Below, in pieces: positions 1-7,553 of a stretch of DNA of 15,729 nt. Position 1 is the first letter of the stretch; every line of letters starts with the position of its first letter. Origin of the DNA: Cyclobacteriaceae bacterium (GTDB lineage: Bacteria; Bacteroidota; Bacteroidia; Cytophagales; Cyclobacteriaceae); contig JABFSY010000428.1 of the NCBI GenBank assembly GCA_013140395.1, forward strand, positions 1 to 15,729, written 5' to 3'. The notes beneath the pieces were generated by a model that was not told the DNA's origin, did no database searches, and was given only the letters and a program-made list of their open reading frames with translations. The translations under genes and the position numbers were made by a program.

Positions 1-121
1 AAAAGTTATTCAGTTAGGTATGCAGAGAAATTAGAATCAGCAGTAACCAGCTTTTGGATAAGGTATACAGCAGGGTTAACCCAAATGAAAATTTGCTTTT
101 TTTGACTTATTCAGCAGACCC
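1..121. mobile_element. End of an insertion sequence (partial, cut by window edge)
   Basis: Bases 104-121, read on the minus strand, give GGGTCTGCTGAATAAGTC. This resembles terminal inverted repeats of the GG(G/C)TnTG(C/T)TGAATAA(G/A)TC kind, for example the IS903-type end of the IS5 group. Recognisable MutS coding sequence starts at base 122, directly after the final CCC, which is what an insertion boundary should look like. The rest of the segment has no complete gene. One plus frame is open from base 1 to a TGA at 103-105, but I do not recognise the encoded residues as a transposase C-terminus. The other end, the transposase and any target-site duplication lie outside the window, so the family cannot be fixed. 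Confidence 0.55.
104..121 (-). repeat. Putative terminal inverted repeat of the IS
   Basis: Eighteen bases reading GGGTCTGCTGAATAAGTC on the minus strand, ending exactly where MutS homology resumes. The TGCTGAATAA core is shared with many DDE-transposase element ends. The mate repeat should lie upstream, outside this window. Confidence 0.5.
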
Positions 122-373
122 TACTTAAATAGAAAAGATAACATTGTCATCGTGTCCACACACGATATTGAACTGGCAGAAATGCTTTCATCCGAATACG
201 ATTTATATCATTTCACTGAAACGGTGGAAAGTAAGGAACTGCATTTCGACCATAAACTTAAATTCGGTCCGCTGACCACTCGAAATGCCATTAAGCTTTT
301 GGAACTCGCCAACTATCCGAAGGAGGTAATTGATGAGGCGAAAAAAGTGAGTAGCCGTTTAGGGAGAACCTAG
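122..373 (+). pseudogene. C-terminal remnant of a MutS-family ATPase
   Basis: The frame from base 122 reads YLNRKDN, then IVIVSTHDIELAEML, YHFTETV, HFDHKL and LTTRNAIKLLELANYPKEVIDEA, ending at TAG 371-373. This matches the end of the MutS ATPase domain (domain V): the switch histidine of the STHD motif, then the helical tail with the TRNAI and YPKEVI segments. It best fits the membrane-anchored MutS-like proteins of Bacteroidota (about 600 residues), not canonical MutS1. Walker A, Walker B and all upstream domains are missing, because homology stops at base 122 where an IS-like end begins and an in-frame TGA lies at 86-88. A GTG at 152 could start a 73-residue peptide, but that would be only a fragment. 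It is most likely the 3' half of an IS-disrupted gene; a 5' half may exist beyond the element. Confidence 0.75.
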
Positions 374-402
374 TGTTTGACAAATAGTACTGATCAATGC
401 TG

Positions 403-1035
403 CTATTTCCTTTTCCGATATTTGATCATCATATAAGCAAATGCCAGTAGTCCAATTAAGGGAAAAAAAGCCGACCACGTAAATGGACTTCCGATAGGCA
501 ACACACGTGGAAGGATTAGCAGCACCACAAAACAGATTCCTGTAATTATCCAAATTGGGTCATTCATGAATAGATCTTCAGGTTCGTTGGTCAAATCCAT
601 TTTAATGGTGTGATCTCGTTGAAACAGAATAATCCATTTTTTATAATCCCACAAGAGTAAAAAAATGGTTCCCAATAACATGAGACTTGTAATAATAGGA
701 GTGCCCATGCCAAAGTTAACGGCTTGTGTAATCACGAAAACATTCAAAATGATGGGGAGGAAAGCCATTGCTCCAACCGTTGCAAAACGTTGGGTCATCA
801 ACAATGTTCCAGCAATAAATTGACTCCAACCTAGAAAATTCCAATAAAAACCAGTTTGATACATGGCTTCAAAAAAATATCCAACCGGTTCGGTGGTTGG
901 AAGCGTTGTGAAGCGCTCTCCTTGAATTTTAATAAAGGATGCGAACACAAAAGCGAAACCAATCAGGTATCGCAAATAAATAACCAACAGCTTAAAAAAT
1001 CGAAACTTTCTGAGTGCGTAAAACCAATCGAGCAT
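403..1035 (-). CDS. DoxX-like integral membrane protein
   Basis: This 210-residue protein is very hydrophobic, with about six membrane segments near residues 15-35, 66-81, 86-106, 112-131, 160-177 and 186-204, and a basic C-terminus (KYRKRK). The first part resembles DoxX-like proteins: an N-terminal helix with FASFIKIQGERF, then a YFFEAMYQTGFYW region before the second helix, and a GWSQFIAGTLL helix. The exact role of this branch of the family is not known; DoxX relatives have been linked to quinone or redox functions in the membrane. It is the last gene of a minus-strand run after the RidA-like gene (39-bp gap) and converges on the MutS remnant, 29 bp away. Family level is fairly sure; function is not. 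Confidence 0.6.
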   Translation of the reverse strand: MLDWFYALRKFRFFKLLVIYLRYLIGFAFVFASFIKIQGERFTTLPTTEPVGYFFEAMYQTGFYWNFLGWSQFIAGTLLMTQRFATVGAMAFLPIILNVFVITQAVNFGMGTPIITSLMLLGTIFLLLWDYKKWIILFQRDHTIKMDLTNEPEDLFMNDPIWIITGICFVVLLILPRVLPIGSPFTWSAFFPLIGLLAFAYMMIKYRKRK

Positions 1036-1074
1036 GTGAGCAAGACGATCAACAAACGCTGTTGTTACACGACC

Positions 1075-1596
1075 CTATTCGAGCTCTACAATAATTTCAA
1101 TCTCCACGGCCATCCCCATGGGTAGTGCATACATTCCCACTGCAGAGCGCGCGTGTTTTCCTTTCTCGCCAAAAACGGCCACCATCAAATCAGAAAAACC
1201 ATTGATCACTTTCGGTTGGTCGCCAAACGTTTCGGTGCAATTCACCATGCCTAGGACTTTCACAATTCTCTTTACTTTATTTAAATCGCCAATTTCGGAT
1301 TTCAACGTAGAGAGAAGAGAAATCCCGGTCTGCCTTGCTGCATCATAGCCCTGCTCGATGGTTAAGTCTTTGCCTACCTTGCCAATGATGTTGCTGCCAT
1401 CCGCTTTTGTAGGGCCGTGGCCTGACAAGTAAAGTAAGTTGCCCGTTCTTACGGCTTTCACATAATTTGCAATGGGCTTGCCGGGCGTGAAGAGCTCGAT
1501 GTTTAAGTCTTTCAACTTCCTATCGAAGTCGACTTTCTGAGCGAAGCAATCGGTTAACGATAACAATGCGATACCGGCAAAAAGTAACTTTTTCAT
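1075..1596 (-). CDS. Exported RidA/YjgF/YER057c/UK114-family protein
   Basis: Residues 1-19 form a signal peptide (MKKLLFAGIALLSLTDCFAQ, probable cleavage after FA). The remainder is one RidA-type domain: LLYLSGHGP at residues 54-62, an internal helix TLKSEIGDLNKVKRIVKV, and the C-terminal HARSAVGMYALPMGMAVEIE. Arg150 lies where RidA enzymes place the arginine that binds the carboxylate of imine/enamine substrates; the cysteine usually found two residues later is an alanine (Ala152). Cytosolic RidA hydrolyses reactive 2-aminoacrylate and related imines, but an exported copy (173 residues against the usual ~130) must work in the periplasm on something not evident here. It lies between the YcxB-like gene (42 bp) and the DoxX-like gene (39 bp), probably cotranscribed. 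Confidence 0.85.
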   Translation of the reverse strand: MKKLLFAGIALLSLTDCFAQKVDFDRKLKDLNIELFTPGKPIANYVKAVRTGNLLYLSGHGPTKADGSNIIGKVGKDLTIEQGYDAARQTGISLLSTLKSEIGDLNKVKRIVKVLGMVNCTETFGDQPKVINGFSDLMVAVFGEKGKHARSAVGMYALPMGMAVEIEIIVELE

Positions 1597-1638
1597 AAAT
1601 TAAGATTTTACGATCACATACTACTTAGCCTTCAGCAA

Positions 1639-2115
1639 TTACGCTTTCAGCAATCCTTTATTTTTCAAAATGCTAGTTAGAAACTTGCGTTCGTTTTCAG
1701 TGGTAAATATTTTGAAGGGTAAATGAATCAATTGCGCTTTATTCACAAAAAGAACAAACGCCTCTTTGGTCACCTTGGCGCTTTTAATTTGATCCCACTT
1801 CATTGGCATGCCTTCGCGAGCATTCAACTTCATCACAATTTGTTGACTGGTAATTTCGTACGAGAATCGCTCAAAAAGCATCTTGCCTTGCTCTAATTGC
1901 GTGACCCCGTAAAATTGGATCCACCAAAAAAGTAAATACAACCCCGCAGCTGTAAATGCGCCAATGAACCACCAAATGCTTGGGATCCACAAATACAAAA
2001 GGCAGATGGCTACCACAATCAAACTTACCCACCATTGCTGAAGCAGGATGTTTCGCAACGCCATGCGGATATAGTCTTTCTTTTCTAAGCGATAGTTTTT
2101 GGTCTTAACAAGCAT
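1639..2115 (-). CDS. YcxB-like membrane protein
   Basis: A 158-residue protein with a short basic N-terminal region, two adjacent membrane helices (about residues 29-43 and 46-66, rich in tryptophan), and a cytoplasmic C-terminal domain of ~85 residues. That domain has the pattern of YcxB-like proteins: a strand ending in QQIVMKLN, the MKWDQIKSAKVTKEAFVLF stretch, then AQLIHLPFKIF and a final helix NERKFLTSIL. Proteins of this type are widespread but of unknown function. A -7-like TATTTTTG at 2136-2143 on the minus strand would give it its own short leader, although the 87-bp gap from nadC also allows read-through. Fold assignment is by pattern only. Confidence 0.65.
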   Translation of the reverse strand: MLVKTKNYRLEKKDYIRMALRNILLQQWWVSLIVVAICLLYLWIPSIWWFIGAFTAAGLYLLFWWIQFYGVTQLEQGKMLFERFSYEITSQQIVMKLNAREGMPMKWDQIKSAKVTKEAFVLFVNKAQLIHLPFKIFTTENERKFLTSILKNKGLLKA

Positions 2116-2135
2116 AATTCTAACTGAATGGGTCG

Positions 2136-2143
2136 CAAAAATA
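2136..2143 (-). promoter_or_regulatory. Possible -7 element for the YcxB-like gene
   Basis: The minus strand reads TATTTTTG, a fit to the Bacteroidota -7 consensus TAnnTTTG, about 20 bp before the ATG at 2115. I see no well-spaced -33 TTG, so this is weak. Confidence 0.25.
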
Positions 2144-2202
2144 GCTGATTTTTTGGAAGGATGTATAGTTAGTTTTAAGCAAAGAAGGAAACTGCCCTTA
2201 GG

Positions 2203-3066
2203 TCATTTAACCACCTTTAAACTCAAATCGAGGCTTTTGGTAGAATGCGTCAGCGCACCCATCGAAATAAAATCTACACCTGTTTCGGCCACTGCGCGCA
2301 AGGTATTTTCGGTGATCCCTCCACTCGCTTCCGTTTTGTATTTGCCATTAATCAGGTGAACGGACTTTCGCATATCATTTAAGCTCATGTTATCCAACAT
2401 GATCGTATCTACACCTCCCACACGGATTACTTCTTCCACTTCTTTGAGGTTACGCACCTCAATCTCAATTTTTAAATCTTTATTTTTCTCCCTGAGGTAT
2501 CGGTGAGCATTTTCAATAGCTTTTTGTACACCCCCAGCCATGTCAATGTGATTATCTTTGAGCATCACCATATCATACAAGGCAAACCGGTGATTCTGGC
2601 CCCCTCCAATCGCCACTGCCCACTTTTCCATGGCGCGAAAATTCGGAGTCGTTTTGCGAGTATCGAGCAGCTTGGTAGAGGTGCCTTCGAGCAATTGGCA
2701 AAGCGCTTTTGTGTGGGTAGCTATACCGCTCATGCGCTGCATACAATTGAGTACCAAACGCTCGGCCGATAAAATGGATTGAGCCTGACCGGTGACTTCA
2801 AAAGCTACATCACCGCGGTGAACCAAGTCTCCATCGCTCTTAAAATAGGTGACTTGAAGGGCGGGATCAACTTGCTGAAATATTTTTTCTGCCAACGAAA
2901 GGCCGGCTATCACGCCTTCATCTTTCACCAACAAACGCGCCCTGCATGGAGTATTTTTCGGGATAGCGCCCAGTGAGGAGTGATCTCCTTCTCCAATGTC
3001 TTCCGCTAAAGCGGACTGGATAAAAGAATGAATGGCCTCCTCCGAGAGGTACGCTGGTGAAATCAT
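2203..3066 (-). CDS. nadC: Nicotinate-nucleotide pyrophosphorylase (carboxylating), quinolinate phosphoribosyltransferase
   Basis: Converts quinolinate and PRPP to nicotinate mononucleotide, CO2 and pyrophosphate, the third step of de novo NAD synthesis, in the cytosol. The full 287-residue length matches the family. Visible signatures: AEDIGEGDHSS near residues 21-31, LLVKDEGVIAGL (45-56), LNCMQRMSGIATHT (106-119), the PRPP/quinolinate-binding DTRKTTP (135-141), GGGQNHR (154-160) and KDNH (170-173), the barrel acids Glu203 in EVRN and Asp225 in MLDN, and the phosphate-binding SGG (248-250) and GALTHS (270-275). Its ATG overlaps the stop of the DUF4783 gene by 4 bp, so the two are translationally coupled. 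No nadA or nadB lies in the window. Confidence 0.97.
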   Translation of the reverse strand: MISPAYLSEEAIHSFIQSALAEDIGEGDHSSLGAIPKNTPCRARLLVKDEGVIAGLSLAEKIFQQVDPALQVTYFKSDGDLVHRGDVAFEVTGQAQSILSAERLVLNCMQRMSGIATHTKALCQLLEGTSTKLLDTRKTTPNFRAMEKWAVAIGGGQNHRFALYDMVMLKDNHIDMAGGVQKAIENAHRYLREKNKDLKIEIEVRNLKEVEEVIRVGGVDTIMLDNMSLNDMRKSVHLINGKYKTEASGGITENTLRAVAETGVDFISMGALTHSTKSLDLSLKVVK

Positions 3067-3455
3067 TCTTTGATAAAGCTGATTTCGTGAACAAAGTATT
3101 TTTTGTCCGATTCCTTTACGCGCATGAGCACGCTGTAGCTATCGCCTCCGCTTTGGTACTTGCCAATAGCAAACTTAAGTCCACTCGGAGATGAGCCTGT
3201 GTGGACAATGTTGAAATCTGCCACTGGATGTTTTTTGAAAAAATCGCCCAAAACAAACTCCGCCTGAGCTTTGCTATAATTGTTTACCTCTCCCTCAATG
3301 TTGATATCAGCCGATTGGTTGAAGTACTTTACTGCATCTTTGGCATTATTGGCCTTAATGGCATCCTTGATAGGAGCGAAAATTTCCGCCTGACCCCACA
3401 CGTTTGCAAGCGGAATAGCCAAAAACACAATCCATAACCACTTTTTTGTTCTCAT
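3063..3455 (-). CDS. Secreted DUF4783-family protein
   Basis: I place the start at 3455 (MRTKKWLWIVFLAIPLANVWGQ), which gives a standard signal peptide cut after VWG and a ~110-residue mature domain. An upstream in-frame ATG at 3485 would add ten residues before the signal peptide and would lie upstream of the likely transcription start. The mature part (IFAPIKDAIKANNAKDAVKYF, then GEVNNYSKAQAEFVLGDFF and FVHEISFIKE) resembles the DUF4783 family, small cystatin/NTF2-like proteins of Bacteroidota commonly found next to nadC. Function unknown. Its stop overlaps the nadC start by 4 bp; because the protein is exported and NadC is cytosolic, the link may be coexpression only. Confidence 0.8.
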   Translation of the reverse strand: MRTKKWLWIVFLAIPLANVWGQAEIFAPIKDAIKANNAKDAVKYFNQSADINIEGEVNNYSKAQAEFVLGDFFKKHPVADFNIVHTGSSPSGLKFAIGKYQSGGDSYSVLMRVKESDKKYFVHEISFIKE

Positions 3456-3471
3456 AGGTTCTAAGATAGGC

Positions 3472-3479
3472 CAAAAGTA
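3472..3479 (-). promoter_or_regulatory. Possible -7 element of the DUF4783-nadC operon
   Basis: The minus strand reads TACTTTTG, an exact TAnnTTTG match, 17 bp before the chosen ATG at 3455. It would put the transcription start near 3465, downstream of the alternative ATG at 3485, which supports the shorter start. No clear -33 TTG at the usual 19-21 bp spacing. Confidence 0.4.
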
Positions 3480-3594
3480 TGCCATAATCGGGGTTTGAAA
3501 AAGATATTAAAGGTCAAATTAGCAGGAACGTTTAAGAATAAGATCAATGCCACTCATTGGCATAGTTTTGATCATCTATTATCGTGAATGAGCC

Positions 3595-3602
3595 TATATT
3601 TG
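3595..3602 (+). promoter_or_regulatory. Possible -7 element of gpmI
   Basis: TATATTTG is an exact TAnnTTTG match, 12 bp before the ATG at 3615. A TTTG at 3567-3570 could be the -33 element, although the 24-bp spacing is longer than usual. The leader would be very short. Confidence 0.4.
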
Positions 3603-3614
3603 AGACTTATTTAA

Positions 3615-5150
3615 ATGTTTATGAATAAAAAAGTGTTATTGATGATATTGGATGGCTGGGGCGTTGCTAAAAACCTAAAAGTTTCTGCTATTGACCACGC
3701 CCAAACCCCTTACATCAATTCTTTATACCAGAAGTATCCACATAGTAAATTAGAAGCTTCGGGTTTAGCAGTCGGGCTACCGGCCGGACAAATGGGCAAC
3801 TCCGAAGTCGGCCATATGAATATTGGCGCGGGAAGAGTGGTTTACCAGGACTTAGTTCGAATCAATAAAGCCGTTGAAGAAAAAGAGTTAGATGAAAATC
3901 CAACACTGCTGGCCGCGTTTGATTATGCAAAGACGAATAACAAGTCAGTGCATCTCATTGGTCTTGTTAGTGACGGTGGCGTTCACTCACATGTAGAGCA
4001 CGTCAAGGGGCTTTGCACGATTGCAAAAAATCTGAACGTAAAAAATCTATTTATCCACGCCTTTACCGATGGCCGAGATACAGACCCGAAAGGCGGATTT
4101 GGATACCTGTCTGATTTACAAAATCATCTCAACAAAACAACCGGTCAATTAGCCAGTATTGTGGGCCGCTACTTTGCCATGGATCGCGACAAGAGATGGG
4201 AGCGCGTCAAGTTAGCCTATGATCTTTTGGTAAAAGGTGAAGGCGAGAAGTCGTCAGATCTATTGGCCACGTTACAAAAATCCTATGATGCAGGTGTCAC
4301 CGATGAATTCATTAAACCCATCGTTGCTGTTGATGCTACCGGCAAACCGATCACAACCGTACAGGAAGGCGATGTGGTCATCTGTTTTAATTTCCGCACC
4401 GATCGCGGGCGAGAGATTACCATGGCGTTGACCCAACAAGATTATCCCGAACAGGAGATGAAGAAATTGAAACTCTACTACGTAACCCTCACCAACTACG
4501 ATGACTCCTTCAACGATGTGAAGGTGATGTTCGATAAAGATAACTTGGAAAATACGTTAGGAGAAATCGTTTCGAAGGCAGGCAAGAAACAAATTCGTAT
4601 TGCTGAAACAGAGAAGTATCCACATGTGACGTTTTTCTTTTCGGGAGGACGGGAAGATGTATTCGAAGGCGAGTCGCGATTAATGTGCCCCTCACCAAAA
4701 GTGGCCACCTACGATCTAAAGCCGGAGATGAATGCCAACGATATCAAAGACAAAATCATTCCTGAATTAGAAAAAGGATCAGCTGATTTTATTTGCTTAA
4801 ACTTCGCTAATCCAGACATGGTTGGCCACACAGGCGTATTTTCAGCAGCCGTTAAAGCGGTGGAGACAGTTGATAAGTGTAACGAGGCGGTTACAGAAGT
4901 AGCACGCAAAAACGGATATGCTGTTATTATTATTGCCGATCATGGCAATGCGGATATTATGATCAATGAAGACGGCAGCCCAAATACTGCACACACCACT
5001 AACCTGGTACCTTGCATTTTAGTAGATGACTCCAAGACCTATTCTAAAATCAATGACGGCAAACTGGGTGATTTGGCACCTACTATACTTACTCTAATGG
5101 GAATTCCGATTCCAAGTGAAATGACGGGTAAGGTGTTGGTGCAAAAATAG
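3615..5150 (+). CDS. gpmI: 2,3-bisphosphoglycerate-independent phosphoglycerate mutase
   Basis: Interconverts 3- and 2-phosphoglycerate in glycolysis and gluconeogenesis through a phosphoserine intermediate, using two Mn2+ (or similar) ions. The 511 residues match the family length. Visible are the alkaline-phosphatase-like metal site and the inserted transferase domain: Asp13 in ILDGWG, the catalytic Ser63 in MGNSEVGHMNIGAGRVVYQD, SDGGVHSH (119-126), TDGRDTDPKGG (151-161), NFRTDRGREIT (259-269), Asp401 and His405 in NPDMVGHTG, ADHGNAD (441-447) and His460. The listed ATG gives MFMNKKV; the ATG six bases later (3621) gives the family-typical MNKKV start and may be the real one. It heads a tight plus-strand run with the lipoprotein 13 bp downstream. 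Confidence 0.97.
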   Translation: MFMNKKVLLMILDGWGVAKNLKVSAIDHAQTPYINSLYQKYPHSKLEASGLAVGLPAGQMGNSEVGHMNIGAGRVVYQDLVRINKAVEEKELDENPTLLAAFDYAKTNNKSVHLIGLVSDGGVHSHVEHVKGLCTIAKNLNVKNLFIHAFTDGRDTDPKGGFGYLSDLQNHLNKTTGQLASIVGRYFAMDRDKRWERVKLAYDLLVKGEGEKSSDLLATLQKSYDAGVTDEFIKPIVAVDATGKPITTVQEGDVVICFNFRTDRGREITMALTQQDYPEQEMKKLKLYYVTLTNYDDSFNDVKVMFDKDNLENTLGEIVSKAGKKQIRIAETEKYPHVTFFFSGGREDVFEGESRLMCPSPKVATYDLKPEMNANDIKDKIIPELEKGSADFICLNFANPDMVGHTGVFSAAVKAVETVDKCNEAVTEVARKNGYAVIIIADHGNADIMINEDGSPNTAHTTNLVPCILVDDSKTYSKINDGKLGDLAPTILTLMGIPIPSEMTGKVLVQK

Positions 5151-5163
5151 TATCTCAGTAAAT

Positions 5164-5751
5164 ATGACTCAGCTAAAGTTCGGTGCCTGCCTTTTTGTGT
5201 TAGGTGTTATCACGTTTTCCTGTCGGCAGGCTAATCAAAAATACGACAAACCGTACTTCGATTTTGATAGCCTGGTCAATGTTCAAATTAGCTATCTGGC
5301 CAATCGCAAAGATTCGGTTCACAAAAAAGCAAGCATCGATGGTAAGGAAGGTGAATCATCCTTCCTAGTGGATAGTGCACAGCTGGCTCATGAATGGGAT
5401 GTTTTTCGTCAATTAGATGTGATAAACAAACCGACCTACAAGGGTCATTACCTTCTAACTGAGGAGGAGGATTCGAAAAGCAATCTTACCGTAAGGCGCT
5501 ATACCTGTGACATCAAATCTTCTGTTCCAGTAGTTCGATTCTATTTTCAAAATGATTTGTCGAATCTTAAACGCATAGAATCACAATACATCGAACAGAA
5601 TGCCCTTTACTATACAACAAGGGAATTAACGCTGTCACTGGAGGGAACCCAAGGGCAGATTTATGTCTCTGACTATGCGATCAAAGGAGTTCAAAAAATG
5701 ATCCTGAGCGACTCTGTTCAATTTTCTATACATGCCTATATTTCAAAATAG
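5164..5751 (+). CDS. Unrecognised lipoprotein
   Basis: A 195-residue protein whose first 20 residues end in FVLGVITFSC, a hydrophobic segment followed by a probable lipidated Cys20, so a membrane-anchored lipoprotein is likely. The mature part is mixed charged/hydrophobic with beta-type alternation (YLLTEEED, LTVRRYTCDI, VPVVRFYFQND, LYYTTRELTLSLEG, GQIYVSDYAIKGV) and reads like a small beta-rich domain. I recognise no named family. It begins 13 bp after gpmI and ends 3 bp before the ABC exporter, so it is very probably cotranscribed with both; the closeness to the exporter suggests an envelope role, but that is inference only. Confidence 0.75.
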   Translation: MTQLKFGACLFVLGVITFSCRQANQKYDKPYFDFDSLVNVQISYLANRKDSVHKKASIDGKEGESSFLVDSAQLAHEWDVFRQLDVINKPTYKGHYLLTEEEDSKSNLTVRRYTCDIKSSVPVVRFYFQNDLSNLKRIESQYIEQNALYYTTRELTLSLEGTQGQIYVSDYAIKGVQKMILSDSVQFSIHAYISK

Positions 5752-5754
5752 CCG

Positions 5755-7539
5755 ATGGCCAAGCGCACATTTTTAGAGGAGGGAGAAAAGAAGAAGTTGA
5801 ACAAAGAGGGGATCCGCAAATTGCTGGGCATCTTTAAATTTGTTATTCCTTATCGAAAGACGTTTATTCTTGGGCTCGTTTCTCTCGCGCTCTCCAGCGG
5901 CACACTATTATCATTTCCCTACTTTGCCGGAAAGCTCCTTGATGTGGCACAAGGCAAAGGAGGATTTGTACTTACCAGTATAAACCAAATTGCGCTGGCA
6001 CTTGTCGCCATTTTGGCCGTTCAAAGTGTTTTTTCTTTCATTCGGGTGTACACTTTTACTATTGTTAGTGAACGCTCGCTAGCAGATTTACGCCACGCTG
6101 TTTATTCCAAAATGATTTGGTTGCCATTGACATTTTTTGATAGTCGTAGAGTAGGCGAGTTGACGAGTCGGATTACCTCTGACGTGGGGACTCTTTATGA
6201 CACATTCACTTTTACATTAGCCGAACTGCTACGGCAAGTATTGGTATTACTTATCGGTATCCCACTCATTTTTATCCTCACTCCCAAGCTTACCATTTTC
6301 ATGCTGCTTACTTTCCCTGTGTTAGTGATAGCCGCCTTATTTTTTGGGAAGTTCATTCGCAAACTTTCTAAGAAGACCCAAGATCAACTAGCCAGCGCGA
6401 ATGTGATTGTGGAAGAAACGCTGCAGTCCATTGCGGTTGTCAAATCATTTACGAATGAGTTGTTTGAGATTGGCCGCTATAAAAAGTCGCTAACTGAAGT
6501 AGTGCAAACATCGATTCATGCCTCAAAGTACAGAGGGCTTTTTATCTCCTTCACCATACTCGCCCTTTTTGGTGGAATTGTAGCCGTCAGTTGGTATGGG
6601 GCCTATCTTCTACAAAACGGCCAGTCCACGGTAGGCGAATTGTTCTCGTTTATTTTATACACTTCCTTCATAGGGGGTTCGATTGCCGGCCTGGGCGATA
6701 TTTACAGTTCACTGCAGCGTTCCATTGGCGCTTCTGAGCGGGTGTTGGAAATACTGGAAGAGAAAGATGAGAGCACTACATCCGCGCAATCGCTCAAATT
6801 GAAAGGCAGGGTGGAGTTTAAAAACGTATCATTTACTTACCCAACACGCACTGATTTTGAAGTTCTTAAGTCAGTCGATTTCACCGTAGAGCCCGGGGAA
6901 AGAATTGCACTGGTTGGACCGAGCGGATCGGGCAAATCGACCATCATCAACTTACTGATGCGGTTTTATTCTGCTTCCTCGGGAAGCATCGAAGTGGACA
7001 ATGAAGAGGTCTCACAATTCAGCCTCACTGATTTCCGCAGGAACATTGGCATTGTGCCACAGGAAGTAATGCTTTTTGGAGGAACCATACGCGAGAATAT
7101 TGCTTATGGAAAAGCGTATGCCACAGAATCAGAAATTATAAATGCAGCCCGCAAGGCAAATGCGTGGGAGTTTATTGAGAGTTTTCCGGAAAAGCTGGAT
7201 ACATTAGTTGGCGACAGAGGCGTAAAACTATCGGGTGGCCAAAAGCAGCGAGTTGCTATTGCACGAGCCATATTAAAAGACCCTTCGATATTAATATTGG
7301 ACGAAGCTACTAGTTCGCTGGATGCGAAATCCGAAAGTTTGGTGCAAGACGCGCTGGAAAAACTGATGGAAAACCGAACCACCATTGTAATCGCCCACCG
7401 ACTTAGTACCATTCGAAAAGTCAATCGAATCCTCGTCATCAAAGACGGGCAAATTGCAGAAGCCGGCACTCACCTGGAACTTAACCAGCGCGACAATGGT
7501 ATTTATCGTAACTTGCTTGAACTACAAATGGATCGTTAA
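5755..7539 (+). CDS. ABC exporter, fused permease and ATPase (MsbA-like half-transporter)
   Basis: 594 residues: an N-terminal six-helix ABC exporter membrane domain (about residues 30-320, with coupling-type segments such as LTFFDSRRVGELTSRITSDV at 125-144) followed by one complete nucleotide-binding domain. The latter has Walker A GPSGSGKST (388-396), Q-loop Gln436 in VPQEVMLF, signature LSGGQ (492-496), Walker B ILILDEA (512-518), D-loop SLD (521-523) and switch His548 in IAHRLST. It should work as a homodimer in the inner membrane, exporting a lipid, drug or peptide; the substrate cannot be read from sequence. MsbA (lipid A flippase) is the closest well-known relative. No partner half-transporter is adjacent. 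It follows the lipoprotein by 3 bp and precedes the Fur-family gene by 14 bp. Confidence 0.92.
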   Translation: MAKRTFLEEGEKKKLNKEGIRKLLGIFKFVIPYRKTFILGLVSLALSSGTLLSFPYFAGKLLDVAQGKGGFVLTSINQIALALVAILAVQSVFSFIRVYTFTIVSERSLADLRHAVYSKMIWLPLTFFDSRRVGELTSRITSDVGTLYDTFTFTLAELLRQVLVLLIGIPLIFILTPKLTIFMLLTFPVLVIAALFFGKFIRKLSKKTQDQLASANVIVEETLQSIAVVKSFTNELFEIGRYKKSLTEVVQTSIHASKYRGLFISFTILALFGGIVAVSWYGAYLLQNGQSTVGELFSFILYTSFIGGSIAGLGDIYSSLQRSIGASERVLEILEEKDESTTSAQSLKLKGRVEFKNVSFTYPTRTDFEVLKSVDFTVEPGERIALVGPSGSGKSTIINLLMRFYSASSGSIEVDNEEVSQFSLTDFRRNIGIVPQEVMLFGGTIRENIAYGKAYATESEIINAARKANAWEFIESFPEKLDTLVGDRGVKLSGGQKQRVAIARAILKDPSILILDEATSSLDAKSESLVQDALEKLMENRTTIVIAHRLSTIRKVNRILVIKDGQIAEAGTHLELNQRDNGIYRNLLELQMDR

Positions 7540-7553
7540 AATTGGCTTACCCA

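Noticed and set aside
374..402. Terminator between the MutS remnant and the DoxX-like gene
   Set aside because: The 29-bp convergent gap has no GC-rich stem followed by a T run.
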